A model generated the notes under the pieces. That model searched no databases, had not been told where the DNA came from, and worked only from the letters and a program-made list of their open reading frames with translations. This document shows, piece after piece, positions 7,815-13,221 of a stretch of DNA of 17,762 nucleotides. A program made the position numbers and the translations under genes. The DNA is from JAEKLB01 sp050249235. Lineage in GTDB: Bacteria > Actinomycetota > Acidimicrobiia > Acidimicrobiales > CADCSY01. Numbering within the stretch: position 1 is the first letter of the stretch; each line of letters begins with the position of its first letter. Location: the NCBI GenBank assembly GCA_050249235.1, contig JBFWQW010000057.1, positions 1-17,762 on the forward strand, given 5' to 3'.

Positions 7815-9065
7815 TCAGAGGTCGAACAGCTCGCGCAGGGCGTCGGCCAGCCGCTCGCCCCTCGGCGTGCCGGCCACGTCCTTCAGGCGCACGGTCGGCT
7901 CGTGCAGGAGCTTGCCGACCAGGCCACGGGAGAGGCGCTCGAGCACGGCCCGCTGCTCGTCGTCGAGGCCCCGGACCAGCCGGGCCAGCTCGGCCTCGCG
8001 GATCTCCTCGACCCGGTCCCGCAGGGCGGCCACCACCGGCGCCACCTGGCGGGCGGTCGACGCGTCGAGGAAGCGGTCGACCTCCTCGTCGACGAGTGCC
8101 CGGGCCCGCAGCGACTCGCGGCGCCGCTCGGCCAGGCCGGCGTCGGCGAAGGCCCGCAGGTCGTCCATGTCGAGCAGGGTCACGCCGTCGAGCGCCCCGG
8201 CCGAGGGGTCGACGTCGCGCGGGACGGCCACGTCGACGATGAGCAGCGGGGCACCGGCCCGGGCCACCAGCGCGGCCTCGAGGTCGGCGTGGTCGACCAT
8301 CACGGACTGGGCGCCCGTCGAGGTGAGCAGCACGTCGACCCGCGCCAGGGCCTCGGGGAGCTCGAACAGCGGCACGGCCCGGCCACCGACCCGCTCGGCC
8401 AGCACCTCGGCCCGCTCGGTGGTGCGGTTGGCGACCAGGACCTCGGCCACCGACGACGCCGCCAGCGCCCCGACCATCCCCTCGCCCATCTCGCCGGCAC
8501 CGAGCACGAGGACCCGGCGGCCGGCCAGGCCACCGAGGCGCTCGGCGGCGAGGGCGACCGCGGCGGTGGAGACGGAGGTGGTCGAGCGGCCGATGCCGGT
8601 CTCGGTCCGGATGCGCTTGCCCACCTCGAGGGCGTGGCGGAAGAGCATGTGCAGACCCGGTCCGGCCGCGCCCTCGCCGGCCGCCGCCTCCCACGCCTGG
8701 CGGACCTGGCCCAGGATCTCGCTCTCACCGAGCACGGCCGAGTCGAGGCCGCTGGCGACGGCGAAGAGGTGGCCGACGGCGGCGTCGTCGTGGAAGGCGT
8801 ACAGGTAGTCGACGAACTGCTCGGGCGCGAGGTGCGTGAGCTCGGCAAGCGAGTTGCGGACGTCCTGGAGGGCGCCGTGGTAGCGCTCGGCGACGACGTA
8901 GATCTCCGTGCGGTTGCAGGTCGAGAGCAGGACCGCCTCGGTGATGTTCTCGCGGCCGGCCAGGTCGTGCAGCGCCTTCGGCAGCAGCTCCGCCGGCACG
9001 TTCATCCGCTCGAGCAGCTCGAGGGGGACGCTCCGGTGGTTCAGGCCGACGACGATCACTGCCAC
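7815..9065 (-). CDS. hemA: Glutamyl-tRNA reductase
   Basis: 416 residues. It reduces glutamyl-tRNA to glutamate-1-semialdehyde with NADPH and commits carbon to tetrapyrroles. Visible features are VGLNHRSVPLELLE (6-19), LLSTCNRTEIY with the catalytic C50, GESEILGQVRQAW, the NADPH fold VLVLGAGEMGEGM, and the C-terminal dimerisation helices. GTG 9065 was chosen because GGAGGA lies 8 nt upstream of it. A second GTG at 9059 would overlap the upstream stop codon as GTGA but sits too far from that ribosome site. The reading frame stays open upstream for about 70 Arg/Pro-rich residues that are shadow sequence of the preceding gene. HemA is usually the main control point for heme, which fits its place near the Rex gene. 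Confidence 0.96.
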   Translation of the reverse strand: MAVIVVGLNHRSVPLELLERMNVPAELLPKALHDLAGRENITEAVLLSTCNRTEIYVVAERYHGALQDVRNSLAELTHLAPEQFVDYLYAFHDDAAVGHLFAVASGLDSAVLGESEILGQVRQAWEAAAGEGAAGPGLHMLFRHALEVGKRIRTETGIGRSTTSVSTAAVALAAERLGGLAGRRVLVLGAGEMGEGMVGALAASSVAEVLVANRTTERAEVLAERVGGRAVPLFELPEALARVDVLLTSTGAQSVMVDHADLEAALVARAGAPLLIVDVAVPRDVDPSAGALDGVTLLDMDDLRAFADAGLAERRRESLRARALVDEEVDRFLDASTARQVAPVVAALRDRVEEIREAELARLVRGLDDEQRAVLERLSRGLVGKLLHEPTVRLKDVAGTPRGERLADALRELFDL

Positions 9066-9685
9066 GCTGCTCGTCCTCCAACCACTCCGGCGATCAGGGC
9101 CCTGGCCTCGTCGACCCGGCCCTGTCGGACCAGGTCGAGCAACCCGCCGTCGAGGGCGTCCCGCCAGGGGAGCCCCTCCGTCGCGATGCCTTCCGATCGT
9201 AGGCCGTCGCGCTCCGAAGCCAGCAGTTGGAGCACGACCTCGTACTCGGGGCCGAGCTCGCCCTCGAGCCGGGCCCGCAGCCACGACGCCAGCGCCGGGC
9301 TGCGCCCCCCCGTGGCCACCGCCACCGACAGGTCGCCGCGGCGCACGACCGCCGGGAGGGTGAAGGAGCAGTTCGCCGGGTCGTCGGCGGCGTTCACCCA
9401 GACACCGGCCGCCTCGGCGTCGGCGTGCACCCGCCGGTTCACCTCGGGATCGCCGGTGGCCGTCAGCACCAGCCGGTACCCGGCCACCTCGCCCGACCGG
9501 TAGGGCCGGCGCTCGACCACGACGTCGAGGGCGGCCACGTCCTCGTCCACCTCCGGCGCCACGACGGTGACCCGGGCGCCGGCGGCCAGCAGCCCGATCA
9601 CCTTCTGGCGGGCGACGCCCCGCCCGCCGACGACGAGGCAGGGTCGGTCCTCGACCACCAGCGTCACCGGGTAGCCCGGGCTCAC
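9056..9685 (-). CDS. Precorrin-2 dehydrogenase / sirohydrochlorin ferrochelatase-like (Met8/CysG N-domain)
   Basis: 209 residues, matching the CysG N-terminal or Met8 domain. It would oxidise precorrin-2 to sirohydrochlorin with NAD+ and may insert iron to give siroheme. Visible features are the NAD-binding CLVVGGRGVARQKVIGLLAAG (16-36), the VNAADDPANCSF segment (98-109) that holds the conserved Asp, and LSVAVATGGRSPALASWLR (119-137). The start is GTG at 9685, overlapping the rex stop as GTGA, with GGGAGG 7 nt upstream; its own stop lies inside the hemA start region. Together with the methyltransferase half of cobA-hemD it completes uroporphyrinogen III to sirohydrochlorin within this operon. 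Iron insertion cannot be judged from sequence. Confidence 0.9.
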   Translation of the reverse strand: MSPGYPVTLVVEDRPCLVVGGRGVARQKVIGLLAAGARVTVVAPEVDEDVAALDVVVERRPYRSGEVAGYRLVLTATGDPEVNRRVHADAEAAGVWVNAADDPANCSFTLPAVVRRGDLSVAVATGGRSPALASWLRARLEGELGPEYEVVLQLLASERDGLRSEGIATEGLPWRDALDGGLLDLVRQGRVDEARALIAGVVGGRAAWQ

Positions 9686-10335
9686 GCCGGCACCTCCCGC
9701 TCGGGCGAGTGCTGCCGGTAGAAGGAGAGGATCTGCAGCTCGAGCGCCAGGTCGACCTTGCGGAGGTAGACGTGGGCCGGCACCGAGACCATCGCCGGCG
9801 CGAAGTTCAGGATCGACCGGATCCCGGCGGCCACGAGGGCGTCGACCACCTCCTGGGCCCCGTCGGCCGGCGTGGCGACGACCCCGACGGCGATGCCCAC
9901 CTCCGCGACGACCTCGGGCAGCTCGTCGACGTGGCGCACCGTCAGCCCGCCGATGCGCTCGCCCACCCGGGCCGGATCGGCGTCGAGCAGGGCCGCCACC
10001 GGGAAGCCCCGCTCGCCGAAGCCGCCGTAGCCGGCCAGGGCGTGGCCGAGGTTGCCGATCCCGACGATCACGACCGGCCAGTCCTGGGTGAGCCCGAGCT
10101 CCCGGCTGATGTTGAAGACGAGGTAGCGGACGTCGTAGCCGACCCCGCGGGTGCCGTACGAGCCCAGGTAGGAGAGGTCCTTGCGCACCTTGGCGGCGTT
10201 CACCCCGGCCAGTTGCGCCAGCCGCTCCGAGGAGACGGTCTCGACCCTGCCCTCGACCAGCTCGTACAGGCAGCGCAGGTAGACGGGCAGGCGGGCCACG
10301 GTGGCATCGGGGATGTGGCGCGGCGACGACGGCAC
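9682..10335 (-). CDS. rex: Redox-sensing transcriptional repressor Rex
   Basis: 217 residues. Rex binds DNA when NADH/NAD+ is low and releases it when NADH binds. The N-terminal winged helix covers about residues 12-65 (LAQLAGVNAAKVRKDLSYLG at 39-58, then SYGTRGVGYDV). The NAD(H) fold follows with VVIVGIGNLGHAL (88-100; GxGxxG at 92-97). The C-terminal LRKVDLALELQILSFY is the domain-swapped helix of the family. It starts with GTG at 10335, 7 nt after a TACGCT -10 hexamer with no ribosome site, so the transcript is probably leaderless. It heads the heme operon, as in the rex-hemACD operon of Streptomyces coelicolor, where Rex regulates its own operon; the same control here is inferred. Confidence 0.95.
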   Translation of the reverse strand: MPSSPRHIPDATVARLPVYLRCLYELVEGRVETVSSERLAQLAGVNAAKVRKDLSYLGSYGTRGVGYDVRYLVFNISRELGLTQDWPVVIVGIGNLGHALAGYGGFGERGFPVAALLDADPARVGERIGGLTVRHVDELPEVVAEVGIAVGVVATPADGAQEVVDALVAAGIRSILNFAPAMVSVPAHVYLRKVDLALELQILSFYRQHSPEREVPA

Positions 10336-10342
10336 GGCCGGC

Positions 10343-10370
10343 AGCGTACCGGCGTTTCACAAGGTCACAA
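10343..10370 (-). promoter_or_regulatory. Predicted rex operon promoter (leaderless)
   Basis: On the minus strand, TTGTGA (10370-10365) and TACGCT (10348-10343) form a -35/-10 pair with a 16-nt spacer. The -10 ends 7 nt before the rex GTG, so transcription would start at or next to the start codon. A second TTGTGAA (10362-10356) lies in the spacer, where a bound repressor would block polymerase. Confidence 0.55.
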
Positions 10371-10406
10371 ACCCGCCCGTGCGTCCTCCTCGGTCGGAAT
10401 TCACAA
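10356..10406. promoter_or_regulatory. Candidate Rex half-sites in the rex/response-regulator divergent region
   Basis: TTCACAA occurs at 10356-10362 and 10400-10406, with a near copy GTCACAA at 10364-10370. TTCACAA is one arm of the Rex operator consensus (TTGTGAA-N6-TTCACAA), but no copy has an opposing arm at the proper spacing. They are direct repeats in otherwise GC-rich DNA. They overlap the predicted rex promoter and lie just upstream of the regulator's -10. Confidence 0.4.
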
Positions 10407-10419
10407 GGGCACGACGACC

Positions 10420-10425
10420 TAGGCT
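10420..10425 (+). promoter_or_regulatory. Predicted -10 element of the response regulator (leaderless)
   Basis: TAGGCT lies 7 nt before the GTG at 10433, the same spacing seen for rex on the other strand. There is no Shine-Dalgarno between them and no convincing -35 at standard distance. Confidence 0.5.
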
Positions 10426-10432
10426 CGGCCCC

Positions 10433-10807
10433 GTGCTCGATCGGCCGACCCGGGTCATGGTGGTCGACGACACCCCCCACGTGCGCCGGATGCTTCGCAG
10501 CATGCTCGAGCTCGACGGGTTCGAGGTCGTCGCCGACGCCGGCGACGCCGCCGAGGCGGTGACCCGAGCCGGCGAGGCCGAGCCCGACGTGATCGTGATC
10601 GACTACCGGATGCCGGGCACCGACGGCATCGAGACGGCGCGCGAGATCCGGCGCCGGCGCCCCGGGCAGCTCACCGTCCTCTACACCGCCTACACCGACG
10701 CCGACCTCGAGCGCCGGGCCGAGGCCGCCGGCGTCGCCCTGGTCCTCGCCAAGGCGGGGGGGCTCGAGCCGCTGGAGCGCGAGATCGGCCGGTTGGTCGG
10801 GGAGTAG
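10433..10807 (+). CDS. Receiver-only response regulator (CheY-like)
   Basis: 124 residues, a single phosphoacceptor receiver domain with no output domain. The acidic pair D12/D13 (VMVVDD), the phosphorylation site D57 (VIVIDYRMPGTDG), the switch threonine T85 (VLYTAYTD) and K107 (VLAKAGG) are all present, so it should be phosphorylatable. The start is GTG at 10433, supported by the -10 hexamer 7 nt upstream; an internal ATG at 10457 would cut into the first strand of the fold. It is transcribed divergently from rex and shares a 97-bp promoter region with it. No histidine kinase lies nearby, so its partner is unknown. Candidate roles are protein-protein signalling or phosphorelay transfer. Confidence 0.88.
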   Translation: MLDRPTRVMVVDDTPHVRRMLRSMLELDGFEVVADAGDAAEAVTRAGEAEPDVIVIDYRMPGTDGIETAREIRRRRPGQLTVLYTAYTDADLERRAEAAGVALVLAKAGGLEPLEREIGRLVGE

Positions 10808-10845
10808 TGGGTCCGCTGCGGGCGGGACGGGTCCTGTCCCTCACG

Positions 10846-10907
10846 GGGACCCCTCCCACCTGGATCCTCCCACTTCGTGGGCCCCTCCTGGCGGGCCCCT
10901 CCCGTAC
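10846..10907. repeat. Four degenerate C-rich tandem units
   Basis: Units beginning at 10846, 10862, 10879 and 10893 share a GG(G/A)-N-CCCTCC(C)-like core at 14-17 bp spacing. GGGCCCCTCC is repeated exactly at 10879-10888 and 10893-10902. Each carries CCTCC, the complement of the Shine-Dalgarno core; on the other strand each reads GGAGG. Confidence 0.55.
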
Positions 10908-10992
10908 GGGCCACCCGGCCCGCCCTCCGCTCGTCAGTGGTGAGGACCGCCCTCGAGCTTCTCGCGCTCACTCGTCGGCTCTCGGAGGGGTG

Positions 10993-11041
10993 GGGGTGGT
11001 CTCTGGGGTCCACCCCTGTTGTCGGCTGGGTTCGGCAGCCG
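10993..11041. terminator. Paired hairpins between converging genes
   Basis: GGGGTGG (10993-10999) pairs with CCACCCC (11010-11016) across a 10-nt loop, and CGGCTG (11023-11028) pairs with CAGCCG (11036-11041) across 7 nt. They lie just past the stop of the small membrane-peptide gene (minus strand) and downstream of the response regulator (plus strand). No T-run follows either stem, so the terminator call is inferred from position. Confidence 0.45.
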
Positions 11042-11052
11042 GGGTGAGGTCT

Positions 11053-11142
11053 CTAGAAGGCGAGCTGGACGAACTGGATGGTGGCCGCGAGGAAGATGGC
11101 GGCGAGGAGGAGGGCGAGGACGAGGGTGGTGCCGGGCCTCAT
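11053..11142 (-). CDS. Small single-pass membrane peptide (29 residues)
   Basis: The ATG at 11142 overlaps the SAM hydrolase stop as ATGA (11139-11142), and a TAG ends the frame at 11053. The product is 29 residues: a short basic start (MRPGTT), then LVLALLLAAIFLAATI, one strongly hydrophobic segment long enough to span a membrane, then QFVQLAF. The hydrophobic composition differs from the Arg/Pro-rich shadow frames around it, and the 4-base overlap is the same coupling used at hemL/pgi and rex/precorrin-2 dehydrogenase. I do not recognise the family. Its place suggests a partner or membrane anchor for the SAM hydrolase-like protein, or a general small membrane protein; this is inference. Confidence 0.6.
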   Translation of the reverse strand: MRPGTTLVLALLLAAIFLAATIQFVQLAF

Positions 11143-11990
11143 CGGGGGCCGGTCCGCATGGTGACGGGAACGGTGACGGCCCGGTCGTCGGCGGTGGTGA
11201 CCACGACCCGGTCGCCCACGTCGAGGCCGAGCTCGGCGGCGGCCGACTGGCGGTCGAGGCAGACCGAGAGCAGCCCGTAGGCGTCGACGACGAGGCCCAC
11301 CCCGCTGCCCACGGCCCCGTAGGTGGTGGCCCGGACGGCGGCCCGGACCGTGCCGGCGAACCGGATCGCCAGGCGGTCGCCCATCCCCTCGAGGTCGTCG
11401 GGACCGACGTTGAGCTGGGCGTTGCCGAAGCGGTCGACCCAGAGGACCTCGGTCTCGACCTCGTCGCCCTTGCGCTCGGCCACCGGGAGCACCCCCGGCA
11501 GGAGGCTGAACACGTCGACCTCCGGGCCGAGCTCCTCGAACCGACCGCCGTTGGCGAGGTGGGCGGCCGCCGGCGCGAAGACGTCGCGGGCCGCGAACGT
11601 GGCGCCGGGGGCGGCCAGCTGGAGCTCGGTGTTGGTGAGCGCCACCGCCCGCTCGGCCCCCCCGAGCATGGCCACGGCCGAGGCCAGCAGGCCGTTGTCC
11701 GGCCCGACGAAGGCGACCTCGCCGCCGGCGGCCTCGATCGCCACCGCCCGGCGGTCGGTGCCGACCCCGGGGTCGACGACGGCGAGCACCACCCCGGGCG
11801 GGAGGTACTGGGCCGCCCGGGCCAGGGCCAGGCCGCCGGCCCGCACGTCGAAGGCGGGGATCCCGTGGGTGAGGTCGACCACGGCGGCGTGGGGCGCGAG
11901 GCCCCGCAGGACGGCCTTGACGACGCCCACGAACTCGTCCTCGGACCCGAAGTCGGAGAGGAACGAGACGGTGTCGTACCGGGGGGTCAC
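11139..11990 (-). CDS. SAM hydroxide adenosyltransferase-like protein (DUF62 / fluorinase superfamily)
   Basis: 283 residues, full length. Family members split S-adenosylmethionine into adenosine and methionine using water; relatives use chloride or fluoride. Visible motifs are FLSDFGSEDEFVGVVKAVL (10-28), VVDLTHGIPAFDV (37-49), VVDPGVGTDRRAVAI (71-85), GPDNGLL (96-102), ARDVFAPAAAHLA (134-146) and DRFGNAQLNV in the C-terminal domain. D73 and R80 match the Asp and Arg of the Asp-Arg-His triad by motif and spacing. The usual 'TFHGRD' reads TFAARD (131-136), so the third member is Ala133. The start is GTG at 11990, 6 nt after TAGCCT with no ribosome site. Its stop overlaps a small membrane-peptide gene. 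Enzyme activity is uncertain because of the missing His. Confidence 0.87.
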   Translation of the reverse strand: MTPRYDTVSFLSDFGSEDEFVGVVKAVLRGLAPHAAVVDLTHGIPAFDVRAGGLALARAAQYLPPGVVLAVVDPGVGTDRRAVAIEAAGGEVAFVGPDNGLLASAVAMLGGAERAVALTNTELQLAAPGATFAARDVFAPAAAHLANGGRFEELGPEVDVFSLLPGVLPVAERKGDEVETEVLWVDRFGNAQLNVGPDDLEGMGDRLAIRFAGTVRAAVRATTYGAVGSGVGLVVDAYGLLSVCLDRQSAAAELGLDVGDRVVVTTADDRAVTVPVTMRTGPR

Positions 11991-11996
11991 GGCCTC

Positions 11997-12002
11997 AGGC
12001 TA
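11997..12002 (-). promoter_or_regulatory. Predicted -10 of the SAM hydrolase gene (leaderless)
   Basis: TAGCCT on the minus strand ends 6 nt before the GTG at 11990. No Shine-Dalgarno or -35 is visible. Three genes in the window have this same hexamer at 6-8 nt from their GTG. Confidence 0.5.
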
Positions 12003-12070
12003 CGAGCCGGCCCGCGGCCGCCGGGACGACGGTCGGGACGGACGGGCCGTGGTCGCCGGGCGAGGTGCCG

Positions 12071-12259
12071 TCAGCCGGCCTGGGTGAACCCGGCGGCGAG
12101 GTAGCGGTCGACCTCGTCCTCGGGGACCCGGAACGACTTGCCGACCCGAAGGGCCTTCAGGTCCCCGGCCTTGATCAGCCGGTACACGGTCATCGACGAC
12201 ACCCGCAGGATGTCCGCCACCTCGGCCACGGTCAGGAACCGGGCGCGCTGCTGATCCAT
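12071..12259 (-). CDS. Excisionase-type helix-turn-helix DNA-binding protein
   Basis: 62 residues, nearly all of it a MerR/excisionase-like winged helix: FLTVAEVADILRVSSMTVYRL (8-28) forms the HTH and ALRVGKSFRVPEDEVDRYL (36-54) the wing and last helix. Despite the 'excisionase' family name there is no integrase or phage gene nearby. A homologous small HTH protein sits next to proC in mycobacteria (Rv0500A beside Rv0500), so this is a conserved chromosomal regulator of unknown target. The ATG at 12259 has a strong Shine-Dalgarno (GGAGGAGGA ending 2-3 nt upstream, with the core GGAGG at about 6 nt), in contrast to its leaderless neighbours. It lies 103 bp after proC and has its own predicted promoter. 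Confidence 0.88.
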   Translation of the reverse strand: MDQQRARFLTVAEVADILRVSSMTVYRLIKAGDLKALRVGKSFRVPEDEVDRYLAAGFTQAG

Positions 12260-12282
12260 CGTCCTCCTCCGCTCCGCTCGGC

Positions 12283-12312
12283 ACGATAGGGGGCGAGGTG
12301 CTGGTGTGGAAA
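12283..12312 (-). promoter_or_regulatory. Predicted promoter of the HTH gene
   Basis: On the minus strand, TTTCCA (12312-12307) and TATCGT (12288-12283) are separated by 18 nt, in the 103-bp gap after proC. Transcription would begin about 17 nt before the ATG and include the Shine-Dalgarno. Confidence 0.4.
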
Positions 12313-12362
12313 GAGGGGCGCCTGATGTTTCCGAACTGTGCGGGACGGGCCGGCGGTGGCTG

Positions 12363-13157
12363 CTACCCGCCGAGCTGGCGGGCCCGCTCCGTGGCGGCCG
12401 CGACCGCTTCGATGAAGGCGCTGCGCACCCCGGCCGCCTCGAGCACCCGCAGGCCGGCGGCGGTGGTGCCGCCTGGGGAGGTCACCTGGGCCCGGAGCGC
12501 CTCGGCCGTCTCGCCCGACTCGGCGAGCAGGCGGGCGCTGCCCACCAGGGTGGCGGTGGCGAGGCGCAGGCTGACGTCGCGGGGCAGGCCGGCCAGCACA
12601 CCGCCTTCGACCATGGCCTCGGCGACCAGGAACAGGTAGGCCGGCCCCGACCCCGACAGCCCGGTGACGGCGTCGAGCAGCGTCTCGGGGACCTCGACCA
12701 CCTCGCCGACCGAGCCCAGCACGGACCGGGCCCAGGCCACGTCGTCGGCGCCGGCCCCGCTCCCACCGGCGACGGCCGCCGCGCCGGCGCCCAGCACGGC
12801 GGCCGCGTTCGGCATCGACCGGACCACGGGGGTGCCGGCCGGGAGGAGCGACTCGAGCGTGGCGAGGGTGACGCCGGCGGCGATGGAGAGCACCCGCGAC
12901 CCGGCCCCGCCGGCGACGCGACCGATGGCGGCGCAGGCGACCGGCACGTCGAGCGGCTTGACGGCCACCACCGACCCCGCCGCCGCCACCGGCTGCTCGG
13001 CGACGAGGACGCCCGGGAACCGGTCGGCCAGCTCGGCCCGGCGGGCCGCCACCGGCTCGACGACGGCCAGGTCGGCCGGCCCGGCGAAGCCGGCCCGCAG
13101 GAGGCCGCCGAGGAGGGCCTCGCCCATCCGTCCACCACCGATGATCACCAGCTCCAC
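12363..13157 (-). CDS. proC: Pyrroline-5-carboxylate reductase
   Basis: 264 residues, the normal length. It reduces pyrroline-5-carboxylate to proline with NAD(P)H in the cytoplasm. Visible features are the N-terminal cofactor loop LVIIGGGRMGEALLGGLLRAG, VVAVKPLDV in the Rossmann domain, VVRSMPNAAAVLGAGAAAV, the catalytic-domain motif AVTGLSGSGPAYLFLVAEAM and TSPGGTTAAGLRVLE. The start is GTG at 13157, which places the Rossmann loop directly at the N-terminus and lies 8 nt after a TAGCCT hexamer. An in-frame upstream start at 13214 would add 19 unrelated residues and was rejected. The downstream neighbour is the small HTH gene, as in mycobacteria. Confidence 0.95.
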   Translation of the reverse strand: MELVIIGGGRMGEALLGGLLRAGFAGPADLAVVEPVAARRAELADRFPGVLVAEQPVAAAGSVVAVKPLDVPVACAAIGRVAGGAGSRVLSIAAGVTLATLESLLPAGTPVVRSMPNAAAVLGAGAAAVAGGSGAGADDVAWARSVLGSVGEVVEVPETLLDAVTGLSGSGPAYLFLVAEAMVEGGVLAGLPRDVSLRLATATLVGSARLLAESGETAEALRAQVTSPGGTTAAGLRVLEAAGVRSAFIEAVAAATERARQLGG

Positions 13158-13165
13158 GGGCGGCG

Positions 13166-13171
13166 AGGCTA
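13166..13171 (-). promoter_or_regulatory. Predicted -10 of proC (leaderless or near-leaderless)
   Basis: TAGCCT on the minus strand ends 8 nt before the proC GTG. No Shine-Dalgarno lies between them. Confidence 0.45.
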
Positions 13172-13221
13172 GGGGGTGGACCGGCAGGTGACGGGTTGGA
13201 TACCCGCCGGCCAAGCCGAGA

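Larger units (their letters stand above)
10808..11052. other. Non-coding interval with C-rich repeats and hairpins
   Basis: This 245-bp gap lies between the ends of two converging genes. It holds four degenerate C-rich repeats (10846-10907), a CCCAC/GTGGG hairpin (10869-10881), the palindrome CCCGTACGGG (10901-10910) and two longer hairpins (10993-11041). I find no credible protein gene in it: the reading frames that cross it have shadow-like composition and no ribosome site. Confidence 0.6.

Noticed and set aside
9066..9284. Longer HemA start adding about 73 residues
   Set aside because: The added part is Arg/Gly/Pro-rich and antiparallel in meaning to the precorrin-2 dehydrogenase frame; GTG 9065 has a well-spaced GGAGGA.
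10808..11052. 6C small RNA or another known structured RNA
   Set aside because: The loops have CCCCTCC rather than uninterrupted runs of six or more C, and the two-hairpin layout does not fit; left as an unexplained repeat region.
12071..12259. Prophage excisionase
   Set aside because: The family name is misleading: no integrase, att site or phage gene is nearby, and the proC-adjacent position is conserved in actinobacteria.
12000..12284. Minus-strand frame of 94 codons overlapping the HTH gene
   Set aside because: Its composition is Arg/Pro/Gly-rich; the HTH frame inside the same DNA has a strong ribosome site and a recognisable fold.
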